Below are positions 23,592 through 39,818 of a DNA stretch of 64,000 nt, piece by piece (positions within the stretch are counted from its first letter, which is position 1; every line of letters starts with the position of its first letter). The stretch is from Sarcomyxa edulis. Its lineage: Eukaryota; Basidiomycota; Agaricomycetes; Agaricales; Mycenaceae. Below the pieces are notes generated by a model, which worked only from the letters and a program-made list of their open reading frames with translations, had not been told where the DNA came from and searched no databases. Where the stretch lies: positions 620,001 through 684,000 of the forward strand of contig QUOL01000014.1 in assembly GCA_009761415.1 (NCBI GenBank). The letters are read 5' to 3'. The position numbers and the translations under genes are program-made.

Positions 23592-25025
23592 ATGGCTTTT
23601 CGTCGCCCATCTTACTCAACATCCTATCCTTATTCAATCTCCCCACAACTTCCCCATTCTCTATCCGGTATACAGCCCAGCAACAACAACGAACAAGACA
23701 ACACCATGCGCAAACGTCAACGCACTCTCGACATGCACCCAGGCAATTCTGCAGCTGATATCCCTCCCCCACCGCCCCCAGTAGGCGCCCCACCCTCCGT
23801 AACAGACGACGCGTTCATAAACGACCACGACGCCGCTGACAGTGCTGCAGAAGACGACGACGACGATGGCGAGAAGCCAAAAGACAAGAAGGCAGGAAGA
23901 CGAAAGATCAAGATCGAATTTATTCAGGATAAATCGAGACGTCATATAACGTTCTCCAAAAGGAAAGCTGGTCTGTATCCCAATCCATCCCTCCTCACAT
24001 CCCTTCTCACACATCCATACTCGGCCAACAGGTATCATGAAAAAGGTATGTCCTTACCCATCCTTCCCACTCACCCCAACTTGCGAAATGCTAATCTCGT
24101 GTGCCAGGCCTACGAACTATCAACCCTCACGGGTACCCAGGTCCTCCTCCTCGTCGTATCAGAAACAGGCCTCGTCTACACTTTCACAACAGCTAAACTA
24201 CAACCTCTCGTCACCCAACCAGAAGGAAAGAACCTTATCCAGGCCTGTCTCAACGCGCCACATGGTACGCTTCCCTCATCCATGCCCGTCGGCGCCCCCA
24301 TCGGGCGTTCCGCCAACCCCATGAGCATGCCAGGCGGAGGAGGCCAAGGCGGAGGAGGCGCCAACAACCTCCCAGGCGGTCTGTCCATCAGTGGTGCACC
24401 ACCCAACGTCTCCGTAAAGGACGACGACGGCGATGATCACCACGACGACGAAGCAGCCCACGGTGGTCGTCCGAGTACAGGCGATAAACGTCGTCGGCCC
24501 TCTGCTGCTGGTGCAAAGTCTAACAACGCTGCTTCTGGTGCTAATCCTCGATCACCGCAATCACCTACCACTTCGATCCCACCTCCTGCTCTTTCCATCC
24601 CTCCTTCCAGTCAACAACAACAACAGCAACAACAACAACAGAATCCCCACCAACAACAACCACCCCAAATCGCTCTCGGATCTCCTACCTCTCCCAACCT
24701 CAGCACCACCACCGCTATCGGCCAACCCCAATACCAATCCAACCCCTACGGGCATCACCCCCAACAACAGCAACAACAACAACATCCATCCCAACAACAA
24801 CACCATCAACAACAACAACAACACGATCCAGGGATGTACAGCTCCCACATGATGCCTCCTGGTAGCGCGTATTACCCCGCACCGGGTGCACCCCCGGCTG
24901 CGCCTGGTGGAGGGAGTGGTGGTCCTGGTGGTGGTGGGGGCGTTGCTGGTGCTGCTCCGGGGCAGCATGGGCATTGGGCGCCGCAGCCTGGGCCGGGTGC
25001 TCAGCCCCATTATGGTAGGAGATGA
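23592..25025 (+). CDS. SRF/Mcm1-type MADS-box transcription factor
   Basis: Start at ATG 23592; an internal ATG at 23706 is an equally possible start. After a proline run and an acidic stretch, the MADS box reads GRRKIKIEFIQDKSRRHITF, SKRKAG, IMKK, AYELSTLTGTQVLLLVVSET. GIMKK is supplied by a 14-nt exon at 24032-24045, with introns of about 60 nt on each side. The SAM extension (FTTAKLQPLVTQPEGKNLIQ) marks the SRF/Mcm1 type rather than MEF2. The C-terminus is long and disordered, with poly-Gln blocks (about 24613-24660 and 24765-24830) and a Gly/Pro-rich end. Mcm1 proteins bind CC(A/T)6GG sites and, with partners, control mating, cell cycle and development. The stop is at 25023-25025. Confidence 0.9.
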   Translation: MAFRRPSYSTSYPYSISPQLPHSLSGIQPSNNNEQDNTMRKRQRTLDMHPGNSAADIPPPPPPVGAPPSVTDDAFINDHDAADSAAEDDDDDGEKPKDKKAGRRKIKIEFIQDKSRRHITFSKRKAGLYPNPSLLTSLLTHPYSANRYHEKGMSLPILPTHPNLRNANLVCQAYELSTLTGTQVLLLVVSETGLVYTFTTAKLQPLVTQPEGKNLIQACLNAPHGTLPSSMPVGAPIGRSANPMSMPGGGGQGGGGANNLPGGLSISGAPPNVSVKDDDGDDHHDDEAAHGGRPSTGDKRRRPSAAGAKSNNAASGANPRSPQSPTTSIPPPALSIPPSSQQQQQQQQQQNPHQQQPPQIALGSPTSPNLSTTTAIGQPQYQSNPYGHHPQQQQQQQHPSQQQHHQQQQQHDPGMYSSHMMPPGSAYYPAPGAPPAAPGGGSGGPGGGGGVAGAAPGQHGHWAPQPGPGAQPHYGRR

Positions 25026-27182
25026 TGTAGGCCTTCTCTACATGCGTGGATGTTCGTATATGGATGATGGGACGGGGACGGGGACGGGGACGGGGATGAA
25101 CCTGAATAGGATGGATAAACGTATATAAAAACCCGGAGAGCACTTTTTTTTGCAAAGGCTCTCGTCGGGTTTTGTGTCTGGGTCTGGGTTTGGGTTGGCA
25201 GCTTGTTATGCGGACACCTCGTCTTTTTTTTTACTTAAATATGTGTGTGTGTTGTTGTGATTCATACTTACCTCCCTCTCGCCTCTCGTTGGTTCCTTTA
25301 TGTGCTTTGATTGCTTTTCTCTTTCCCTTTTTTTCTTTTACTTTCCTCTTTCTTGTGTATTTTTTGGCCTCTCTTCTGACGTGCGTACGACAACTCACCC
25401 CTACGAACTCCTACCTCCCTGCTCACCCTCCGTACACCCTCGTCGTACCGCGTCGCAACTCCCCGTCCATGCTCGTCTTTCTTAAACTTTTCTCTCCTCT
25501 CCTCGCCTCTTTATATCGCAACTCCCCTCGCTCGCTCGCTCGTCGCTCGTCGTATAACTTGAAAAAAACATCTGTGAACTCGTATAAATCTCCTTTTTTT
25601 TGTTTATAGCCCCACGTATACTAGTACTATAGGTACACTCTAGCTCTCGACCTCACACCTCCAGATTTTTGTTTGCTTTTTTGTATACTCAAGACAAGAT
25701 GATATCGATTATATATGTGTATATACGTAGGTATACATACAAGATGGGTTCTCATATTTTGTTGTGCGTCTTCTACGGATTCTTGTCCAGGATATACAAT
25801 TGCAGCAGGGTATAGAACGATCGAATATGAACAAGCAGGCAGAGTCTAATTCTCGACGCGGTCGACGCGACGGGGACGCGTACAGCTCACCTGACCAGAC
25901 TCAACCTAGAAACGACGACTTGGGAGTTGAAATGAGACAACGCTTGTTACATTTACATTCATATTGAGAGATAGAAAAAGCAATGAAAATGAGAATAGGA
26001 ATGGATCGTAACGCGTAACCTCTCGAAAGTCAACCTACATGACCATGACCAGCATGATGTATCTGCGATAAGAATGAGTGAATACAGATTGATTTGGATT
26101 GGATTTGGATTGAATGGATAGATAGATAAGTGGGATAATCGATAAGATGGAAACTCAAAGATGGAAAGAGCCGGGGAGGGATATTTTGAGTATGAGTCTG
26201 AGCTTGAGCATGAGTATGAGTTTGGAATAAGGTTAGAGTGTAGGGATTCAATGTGGATGTGGATGTGGATGTGAGTATGAAGCAGTACGCGGAGTTGTTA
26301 CAAACAGACAACAGAAAATTTAGAGGGAATGATATATGAGTTTGTGATGATGAGAAGGAAGAGAGGTCCGCGGTCGGTGAAGGAGATCCGTATGAGGGTG
26401 AGCGTGAACTTGAACGTGCGTGAGTTGTCGACATTGTGAGTGGGTCGGGGTCAATGTACAAATGCCCGAGGATATCAATGTAATGGTTGTCGTGAACGGC
26501 CCTGTCACATCGGCATCGGAGTCAACTCACCAGGTTCACCCTCTGCGATAGTAACCGACCCGATAAGGAAATCAATGAATGAATGAACGTCATCATCATC
26601 GTAGACAAGCCATTAGATCATGTCATGCACGCCAAATCAACAGAACGGGTCGTGCGATCGTCAAGGGATTCGAAGGAGGGGAGGATAAATGACAAAGTAT
26701 GCCCGATTCCGAAGAAGGAAGGAAGTAATCAGCGTCAACGTCAACGTCAACATTGATGTACATGTGAGATTGCTCCCGAACACTGAGGAGATATTGCATC
26801 AATCAGCTTTTCACCCCGGCACTTGCCAACTGGCGAGGGCGAAACGCGAGACCCATCCCCATTCCCATTCCCGAGCAGCGAAGATCACGAGCTTCCTTTC
26901 TCCATTCACAACTCTCTCGGCATTTCCGGGGCCCACGGGATGGGTGGCGCCACATGTGATGTGTGAACGATATCGATATCGGTCATTGCAAGGTGGGGTG
27001 TCATCCTTCCTTCCATTCGCCCGAGTCGTAACGCGCGAGGTCCCGGGGGGGTATATCTCCTTTTTGAGTCCCCTCTCAGTCATCACTTGAAGGATGCCGA
27101 GTTTAAATATCATGAATAAATAGAAAAAATCCCCGCTGACTCTCCAGACCCGACCCGTCCCAGCACAAACGGGTCAGAACTT
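25026..27182. other. Long intergenic region with simple repeats
   Basis: About 2.1 kb between convergent genes. It holds a GGGACG tandem repeat (about 25068-25095), T-rich tracts, TATA-rich DNA near 25690-25740, and an imperfect minisatellite with GAGTATGAGT-like units (about 26190-26280). No open frame looks like a gene. Confidence 0.5.
25068..25095. repeat. GGGACG hexanucleotide repeat
   Basis: About four and a half copies of GGGACG directly behind the MADS-box stop codon, probably in the 3' UTR. Confidence 0.7.
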
Positions 27183-30100
27183 TTACTCTTTCCACGCGAC
27201 AAACACGCGCATAACCCGACTCAGCCGACGAGTGGGCGGCGGCATCATGATACTCGAAGACGCCGCCGAAGAAACGCGAGATCGGGAACGAAGACGCGCC
27301 GACGCAGGGGCCGACGTGGGGAGAGTGTATGTAGATTGTGTTCGCTCGCGAACATTACCGGGGAGACTTAGACGACTAGGATCCGGTTGGACGAGCCCTT
27401 CGTTGCTGTCATCTCGATCCGAAATAGGTATGGCGTCTGGAGGAAGAGATAGTACTGTGTTGGAGTTCGTTGGTCGATGACGGCTTGCAGTTTCAGAGTA
27501 AGGAGACGATGGTGGTGGATATCTCTGCTCGGCCTGCCACTTTTCCCACCTCTTACAAGCCTTGTCAAAGGACTCTCGATCATTAGGTGGCGCTGAGTAA
27601 ATGACAGACCACTGGAAGCGCTCTTCCATAGCTTCTCCCAAGGACATATGGTCTTGCATGTCTCTGTAGAGGATCAATGAATATAACTTTCATGGAAGGA
27701 AGCTGAATTGGGCTCACAATTCGAAGCGAGACAAGAGACCATCAAAATCTTCTCTCGTTAGCTCTAGAATGGCATCTACGGGCCCAGCGTTTTGGGGCGT
27801 ATGTGACTGTCGGGGTTTGTTCTTTGAAGGTATATCGATAGAATTGGAACGCGAGCCTGCTTTAGCCTTTGCCGACTGCCTATGTATCTCTGCCTGCTTC
27901 CTTCTCTGCGCATGAGCCCTTGCCTGGTATTCCAGAACCCATTCCCACATGGCTTCTGTACACGCCAAAATCTCCGCAGTCCGCAGCTTCAAATGCAGGT
28001 TCAAGGTCCGAAGGTCCAACAAGAGGTTGGTGTTCGGCAGGCGAGACTTGAGGGGTGGTGTCGGACCAAGGCTGTCTTGCGGGAAGTCACCGACCAAGGG
28101 GAACGCCTGTGGACCAAGTGAAATGGGTGACAAGGGCGACTTTGTCCGCTCAGATGGACTCGGTGATTTAGATGTGAATGTTGCTTGGTGGGATGGTGAC
28201 AGTGCAGACATGCGAGAATCATCCAAGGTCACATATGCAGAAGTTCGTCCGATGAGACCTTGCATCGACAACCATCGATTTTCCTCGGTGATGTCCATGT
28301 CATCTTCGGGATCAGACGAGTACGATTGCGACTCTGGTAGCGTCTGCGAACGACGCATAGAAGACGCCCGTAAATGCCGTGTCGTCGTCGAACGCGCTCG
28401 GGAAAGGCCAGAGTGGGCAAGATGATGGTCTATGTCAGACTCTGTCTCGGAATCAGAGACCATATCCCGATTTTCTCTATGCTTTGCTTTCTGCTTTGCT
28501 GTCAGTGGCGGAAATGTGAACTGGAGGGGTGGGTGGGTCCGGACATCTGTAATTTGAATAGGTGTTAGCGGCCTATGACCTCGATCGAAACAAGGAAGAT
28601 AACCACCTTTGAAATACAAACCCAAAGAATTCGCTAGCAATGAGAGTGGCGTAAGATTGATAAACCTAGAGGCCTGCGTCTCTGTATATATACGTTCCAG
28701 AAGCCTATGATCTCTGGGATTTGGAGGCGGTTTTGTAGGTGTCCTGAGCAAGAAGGGATTGAAAGGTGCTTTGACTTTAGAGGATTGTGGAGATGGAGGC
28801 AAATCGTCCAGATTGAATCCACCTGTTCGCTGCGTCTGGTTGACTACTGGTACCGCAGTAGATGAACGCCGCACTTTTGGCCTCCCTTCTGGCTCGGGTG
28901 AACTCAGAGCGCTTAGTAACGAAACTGTTGAGCCAGGAAATTTTGCTGCACGAGAACTGAGGTGAAGGTGGAAGTGTCCATGCGACTGTGTTTTCAAATG
29001 GAGAGGCTGCATTGAATTACGCATAGCTGGCGAGGATTTTGGTGGTAGCAAAGTCCGAGATTCAGATCGCTCTCCAAAGGAGCGTCGAGAAGAATGCCCA
29101 ACAAGAGTCTCTTGTTCCTCGGCTATGGAGCGATCTAACTCGTGAGGAAAAGCCGTTTCATGTGGGAGCATAGGACCTGGCGAGGCAGATTGGGGAGGCG
29201 TAGCCGAGGCAGGTGTAACAGGTGAATGCGACCGGCGCGAGTCTGATATGCGTGAGCCCGATGTACGCGAGCCTGAAGCAGATATAGACGGTGATCTGGA
29301 AGCTGGCAAAGAGTGTATGTCTATGCCTTCCCCAGATTCTGTCTCGTCGGGAAGAAAGGAATTGGGAGAGAGATTCTGGCCTGCGTCGGATTCGCTGTCC
29401 GATTCTCTGTCCAGTGACTTTCCTGGGAAGAACAGATCTTCTTCGATCATCTAGAAGTAAAATTAGTGTTGCTTTTAGTGAGGAACGAACTGCAAATACC
29501 TCAAAAGCACCACCAGGTTTCATCACCCGAGCTATTTCCTGACCAATTCATATAAATGAGCAACTTGGCATTCAAATCAACTAAATCTGATAGTCCACCG
29601 ACCTCGAGAAGAAAATCCCACTGATAGATATAGGTAACAAAAAAATCAGATTGTTTCCAGAATAGTGCAGAACATCAGGCTTACTGACCTTGTCTTCTGG
29701 AACTCCTAGGGCTATCCGCTTGATATGTCTATAACAAAGGGCTTGAGATGCATATGATATCATCCCTTGGACAGAACGTACACATGATCAAATTCTTCAT
29801 TTGGGAACGGAAGAGCTTCCAAACTGTTTGGACAAAAGTCAGATCTGTTTTACGTTCGGTAAGTGAGACTACATACAAGCTTGACTGCACCCAAGTAATC
29901 CTTGATGCAAGCTCAGAAGACCCGACCACTTGTAAGTCCGGATGCAAAGGGACAATGTCAAGACCTACACCAATTACGGGATTAACAAAACAACGACCAA
30001 CATGGATATCGGACACATCGAACATACCAACAAAATGACAATCCTAGGGAAAAGGCTTATAATCAGCCTCGATACATCATGGGCACAAGAAAATTAACGC

Positions 30101-32142
30101 GAACCTGCCACATCATTGCACAATTGAGGATCCACGTTCCAGTCCCGCATCCGATGTCCAAACTACCAAAAAATTAGAAATCGATCAAGACTGCGCCCAG
30201 AATAGAGTCGACAAACATACACTTTCGTGGGCGGTGTGTCGAAAACATGATAAGTAAGACTGCTGCACGTCTGCTGTAAGAACCCCGTTTCCCAGACATC
30301 CCTGTTCCAAAGAAGAGCGCCGCCACCATCCAATTCCAGTCAGTGAATGATCATCAAACCAGCTAAAATTGAGAGGAAAGGTCGAGACGCGAGACATACG
30401 CATCTATCGACGATATAATAGGATATAATAACAAAAGTCGTGCGTCACTCACAAATCCAGAACCTCCCTCTCGTAACTTCTCGGATACGGAACCTCCTCT
30501 TTCCTATACGGATGGTGTCTCCTTCCCAAACTAGCCCCATTGGTACTGAAACAAGGTCCCTTCAAGACAAACTGCGCCTCGCGCGCCATCATATTCCGCT
30601 TGAGTTCTTCCAGGATAGTGCGATCTGCAGTCGAGAAGTGGATAGTCGGATTCCCGCTCTGCTTTGCAACCGTTGGTTTTACTTTGCTTGCGAGTTGAGT
30701 GAGTGGTGGAGGTTTGAGGGAAGTCGGAAGTCGAAGTGGTGGTGGAGGAGGAGGAGGAAGGGTAGGAGGGTTCGTAAGAAAACTCCCTGGAAATTGGAAA
30801 GGAGCGAGTCGTGGAGGCGACGCAGCGATGGGCGACAATGGGATTCCGATTGACGGAGCCGACGTAGGAAGGATGAACAACGGCGATGGCAATGAAGGTT
30901 CTGGCAAAAACTCCAGAGGTGGTGTTTTTAGCGCTGCGGATGACCTACTCAAGAGACGCGGACTTGAAGGTGCTGATTTGAGTAACCTTGAGCCCGAACC
31001 AGACGCGATGGGTTCTTGTGCCCTCGGTGGTCGATAGGACGAGATTGGTGTACTTGGGCGTTGTGGTAGGTGAGCTGCGTTGGTATTCGAGCGTCGCGTT
31101 TTGGTGGTGGTGGGTTTGACAGCACTGGTAGTACTAGAATATTTTGATCCAGTGCTCTTGCGACGACGAATACCATGAGCAAAATCGGATAAATTATTCA
31201 GGACGCTGGTGCCTGCATTAGACGATCGTACGGGGACCACGATCTTGGAAGATGACGATTGGGGCGCATTTGCATCGGATGGTGCTGGAGGTGTTTGTTT
31301 GAGCTGTATAGGAGAAGAAGAGTAGGGATAGGGATTATAGAGGGTCAGCATCACGATTGTTGACGCGTTCAGAAGTGAGAATGGAAGATAAAGGTGTTGA
31401 TGCATAGGTTTAAGGTCGCTGAAGGGAAATGAGGTGTGAAATTAGAGCGGAAGCGGATTGATACATATCCATTAGGTTATACGTATAAGTCTTGGGTATG
31501 AAATAACTGACGCCGGATATGCAGGCGAGAGAATGATGGAGAGATGGAGTTATCAAGGATTTGGGCAGGACTTACAAAAACGTTTTGATGGCTAGACCTG
31601 GTCACGACCTGAGCGACATCAAAGTCATGATCGTACTGCGGGCCTGCATTGGCGTCGTTGGGCCCTGGAAATAATTCCCAAGGCGTCACTTCCTCGACGG
31701 TACCAGTAGTTAGACTCCCTACGCTCGTCGCAGTGGATGGACGCTTCAATGACGGCGGCCTTGTGCTTTTACTTTTAGTGTCGGAATGTGTGCGCAGCAC
31801 CGAAGAACGGGCTGGGTTTCGTGGTGGACGAGGGGGTCGTAAGGGGGATGAAGGACTGGCAGGTGTGGTGGACCTTGATAGAGTGGTAGGAGTGGTAGTG
31901 AGCGTCGTCAATGTGTTGGGGGATATCTTTGGGAGGGAATTCGGGGAGGAAGTCGATCTTGCGAAAGAAGGTCGCGTGAACAACCTAGTTGGCATGTTGG
32001 GCGCATCAGGGTAGTCTCTTTTCTCCTGATCAAAGTCCACGCTGGTCGTCCTCCTCCTTGTGGTCATGGGCGCTCTCCCCCGTTGGATCTCGAGAGTGGT
32101 CGGCGGCGGCGGCGTCATTTTCGACGATGAGCTCAATGCCAT
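27183..32142 (-). CDS. LaeA-like SAM-dependent methyltransferase with long disordered arms
   Basis: A very large protein of roughly 1,350-1,400 residues. It starts at ATG 32142 (MALSSSSKMTPPPP). The N-terminal arm is Ser/Thr/Pro-rich; an intron of about 270 nt (31577 to 31306) joins it to LKQTPPAPSDANAPQ. The segment HHPYRKEEVPYPRSYEREVLDL precedes the methyltransferase fold. Motif I, LDIGCGTGTWIL, lies near 30130-30160. The next exons give DCHFVGLDIVPLHPDL, RITWVQ, IKRIALGVPEDK and PGGAFEMIEEDLFFPG. A second disordered arm of about 400 residues follows, then a conserved helical end with LLDLRTLNLHLKLRTAEILAC, AMWEWVLEYQ and REDFDGLLSRFEL joined to DMQDHMSLGEAMEERFQW. Relatives include LaeA/UmtA regulators of secondary metabolism, but the substrate is unknown. 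Stop 27183-27185. Confidence 0.82.
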
Positions 32143-32991
32143 GGGTTAGAATAACACGCCATAAACCGTTGTGGGCTCTACAGTTGAGCCATAAATGAGG
32201 AAAAGGCCAGGTTGCTCGCGTGCGACCGACGAACGAAAAAAAGTATTTCATCCGCAATTGCAATTTGCTGACAGCGGGGTGTTTCCAATTCCCCGTCTCG
32301 TACTAGCAGGTCTCACCGCCCCAACCAACCACATCCTCCGTTCTGAGGATATCCCTGCACAAGGCCCTGAGCATTTGCAAGGCTGAGGCGTTCCGCTTCT
32401 GATGGATTTGGAGGACATTTCTGGCACATGAGAGCGATCTTGTGAAAAAGACACGAAGCACACAATCTGACCAAAAAAATCATGGATACTAGCGATCAAG
32501 TCACATGGCGTGCGTGTGATCTGTGGCGTCGGCGCACAAGCTACGAAGGAGGGTGACAGTGGACCCAAGAAACGCAGAGCAGCGCAGAGCACGGCGTCGA
32601 AGGGCGTCGACGACCGTCGGCGAAGAAGATCTGAGCTCAATTTCAAACACATTAATCTCGGACATCGAATAGGGAAATTATATTCCCATATTAAGGGTGC
32701 TCCAATGACTGCCCGTTGCAAAGTGCAGCCTGCCGACATATAGGCTGACATAGGCCGATCTGTCATCTCCCATCTCCTAGTTTCACGGAAGCACAAGAGA
32801 ATTCTGAGGAGCTTTCTAAAGTTAGATCTCAGTATTATAAGTGCGTCTTAGTAACCACCCGAGGGTTGCCCGAGGGATGGAACGTCGCGTGTTCAAAAGA
32901 CGCGTCTCACCATCACGTGAAGTGCGTTCGTGCACTCGAAGTATCACCAGCCCTTCAAGTCATTCTCAAGATCCTCATATACACCATCGCC
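32143..32991. other. Divergent intergenic region
   Basis: About 850 bp between the divergent starts of the methyltransferase and the DUF427 gene. It should contain both promoters. No further gene, repeat or tRNA was recognised. Confidence 0.5.
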
Positions 32992-33503
32992 ATGGTCAAA
33001 GTCACCTTGAATGGAACTGTTGTGGCCGAGTCAGACAAGACCGTTGTCGTCGAGAATAACCACTACTTCCCCCCTGATTCAGTAAAGACCGACCTTTTCA
33101 GTGATTCCAATACCAGGTGAGATGCCTCAAACTTTACCGGGTCGAATGCTCTTGACGACTCGATCAATGTAGTACCGTTTGTCCTTGGAAGGGGTAGGTG
33201 ACAGACCGCTGAAGCACCGCATATATGCTGATATATATACCTCTCAGCACGGCTTCGTATTACAACGCGACCGTGGACGGAAAGACTACAGCTGACGTCG
33301 CCTGGTATGTACATTCCAATCTCTAACTACCTACATACATGTGTCTATATTATCTACGTATACAGGTACTATCCCGAGACAAAAGAAAAGGCGAACAACA
33401 TCAAGGGCTACGTTGCTTTCTACAAGGTTCGTCGTTCAAACAGTAGGCTGCTTTCTAGGATACTCAGCTGCGATTAATACAGAACAAGGTCACTATCGAG
33501 TGA
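32992..33503 (+). CDS. DUF427 domain protein
   Basis: A small protein of about 95 residues. Exon 1 (32992-33116) gives MVKVTLNGTVVAESDKTVVV and NNHYFPPDSVKTDLF. A 21-nt exon at 33173-33193 supplies TVCPWKG, and the next exon gives TASYYNATVDGKTTADVAW. It then continues YYPETKEKANNIKGYVAFYK and ends NKVTIE at the stop 33501-33503. The order of these blocks, especially the CPWKG and YYNA segments, is that of DUF427 (beta-barrel, widespread in bacteria and fungi). Its biochemical role is unknown. Without the small exon the CPWKG core would be missing, so automatic models may be wrong here. Confidence 0.88.
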
Positions 33504-34030
33504 CCGATAGACATCCTTCTGCTGAGTGTACGAGTTATCGAGAATCACATTGTAATTGTAAGAGTTGGTATTGGATGGGGCCAGTCCCCCAATGATTTTC
33601 GCCTCGAGAGAGACAGCATGCCACCCAGGTCCCATTTACTCTGAATCCTCTTACAATACGGACCATGGCCTTTGACAATGACTCATTGAATTGCGAGGGT
33701 TAGTAAAAACCTTGCTGACCCTCTTCGCACTTGAAATCTCTTTTCTACGTATCGCAAAGGTGACGCGTTTTCCCAGCGCTCCAAAATGGCTGATCGAGCG
33801 GTCGAACTTGTAGCATGCATCTTCATGTCCGAACTGAACGTCATGAAGGCATTGGCATCTAGCACCTGGAGCTTCAGGATAGGACCAATCTCTTCGCTCG
33901 AAGACGAAGATCGCGCAGCAAACAAGCGATCAATAGCCTGGTAAAAATGTCCAGATGAAAAAGTAATATACAGCTTGATACAAAGATCGCAAAGCAAACC
34001 TCCACATGTATACAAATACAATAAATAGTC
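33504..34030. other. Region between convergent DUF427 and Prp2 genes
   Basis: About 530 bp. A minus-strand open frame (about 33683-34021) exists but resembles no known family and lies just past the helicase stop, so it is treated as untranslated sequence. Confidence 0.45.
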
Positions 34031-37934
<3,904 letters not shown>

Positions 37935-38123
37935 GGACAGTCCTATAGTCCGTGGCCGAGGTCAAGGATGAGCTTGACTGAGTCAGGCTGGACGGGAGCC
38001 TGGTGAGCAGAATTGTTCACAGCACGTGATTCCGGCGCGTAGCTTCTCAGAACGCCCACGCGAGTACATTTACGCGTCTTTATCTTTCTTACGGTATTTC
38101 AAAGATGTACAAAGATATATACT

Positions 38124-39626
38124 TCAAGATGAAACATCTGGTATAGTCAAGCCCGCAGCTTTAGCGATCCTTAACGTCTTCTCGGCCTGCACGTAATTTC
38201 CCGTCAGGGTCAAGAGAGATTGGCACGTCGTCAGATTCCAACTTACTTGCTTGAGCATCGGTGCATCAATCATTTCCTTCCCATCACCATCCATTTCCAA
38301 GCCGAACGCGCCTTTGCGGGAGCTGTACGATACCTCCATCTGATGCACTATCTTGGCGGCACGGAGGATCTCTGGCAGTGCTTCGTCATTAGTGTCTGAC
38401 AATACCCCAGAATCGCCTTGAATTGATACACTTACCTTGAGATGTAGGTACAAATGTAGATTGTATGACATCGACTTGAGTGGGATGAATTGCTTGCTAT
38501 AGAAGATACGACTCAGAAGACGCTGACACAAATTATTAAAGCATCGCTCACCTTGCCATTAAATCCTAAGCGTCTTCCATCTTGACACTCCTCTTTCAAA
38601 TAGTCCAGATTTCTGTAGTTGACGCAGACCTTGCGATGCTTTAGTACTAGTCATGTCCAGTCGAGCACAGAACTCGCTCACCATGTCAATGGCATCTAGT
38701 CCAAACGCCTTTGCAGCAATCACAATTCGAGAGCGCGTGTAAAGAAGTTCCTGACGCGATTCGGTGCGGATTATGGAGGTATCGGCGCAGTCTGGCAAAA
38801 ACGCAATGAAAAAACTATGATACAGAGAGAGAAAATGCCACTACAGTCTTCGGCAGCAAACTGCGAAGCGTACAACATCACTAGAAGACAAGAGACAGAG
38901 CATATAAGGAACGCACCAGCAATGCACTCAAGACTCCGCCTTGCTCGGGACTATGACCTGATTTCCATTCAGCTATAGCACCCAAATTCCACATTGCCTT
39001 AGCGCTCTCGATGCTCACAACCAAACGCAGAGGGGATACTGATGAAAGCGATATTTTTCCGGATATTTGATGTAGATCATCAGCGGAATGGACTTTCGGA
39101 AGAACCAAGGTCCTGACAGCAGTCGATTTGAGCTGTTGAGAATCGGACGTGAACCATGGTAGTAGAAGGTGTAGTTTGAATCCAAGGTAAACTTACGATT
39201 TCAAAGATATCGCGCTGGAAGAACGGAGTGCGAAGATCGTTTACACGAACGGCAACTCGTTCAGGATCTGGTATGTCTCCTCGCTGATGAACATGATCAA
39301 TTTTGAATTACCAGAACGTGAGGCTTACTTACATCGAGAAACTTCTGAAGACGCAGTCGCGCATTGTCCTTCTCATTCGGAGAGACGGAATCCTCTAGGT
39401 CATAAATGATGATATCTGAATTAGTAGTAAGCGATTTTTCTAGCATGCGTTCGGACGATGCTGGGACATAGAGGTAAGATCGTCGAACGCTGTTCTGTTC
39501 CACATTTGGAGTCGAGGCAATGCTGAAGTTGCGGGAGACGGGTCGAGATGCGTATGAACACGGTAGCCTTCTGAACAACAGGAGGTGTTGTGGATTTGGT
39601 CGGATTAGATACGCTGAATGCCTCAT
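38124..39626 (-). CDS. Citrate lyase beta-like (CLYBL/HpcH-HpaI family) enzyme, probably mitochondrial
   Basis: Starts MRHSAYLIRPNP, with an Arg/Ser-rich, acid-free N-terminus of about 40 residues typical of a mitochondrial presequence. Core motifs are RRSYLYVPASSERMLEKSL and DIIIYDLEDSVSPNEKDNAR (acidic residues for Mg2+ and acyl-CoA), then RVAVRVNDLRTPFFQRDI, TLVLPKVHSADDL, LVVSIESAKAMWNLGAI, CADTSIIRTESRQELLYTRS and GRRLGFNGKQAIHPTQVDVI. These fit the TIM-barrel HpcH/HpaI aldolase and citrate lyase beta family. Human CLYBL cleaves citramalyl-CoA in mitochondria. The substrate here is inferred only. About eight exons are joined by short introns. Stop 38124-38126. It lies 190 bp downstream of the Prp2 start codon, on the same strand. 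Confidence 0.88.
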
Positions 39627-39818
39627 AGAGTTGGAGACGAGTCTGAGAGCAGGTACTATCGAAGGTTATTTTTAGCACGATCTGAAGTCAGAGCCGCGTA
39701 CGCGTTCAGACTATTCAGATCGACGGAATCATGCTTGCAAAAGCTTTGGGGGAAGAGTGTACTTGTCAAATGTGACCTTGTGATAGATAGATACAATAAG
39801 ATTCCTCTGGAAGCGTGC

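Noticed and set aside
26190..26461. Repeat-rich frame of 143 residues
   Set aside because: It is produced by an imperfect GAGTATGAGT minisatellite read on the minus strand; no gene features.
33683..34021. Minus-strand frame of 112 residues behind the Prp2 stop
   Set aside because: No family resemblance, no ATG-proximal exon structure, and it lies in the presumed 3' UTR between convergent genes.
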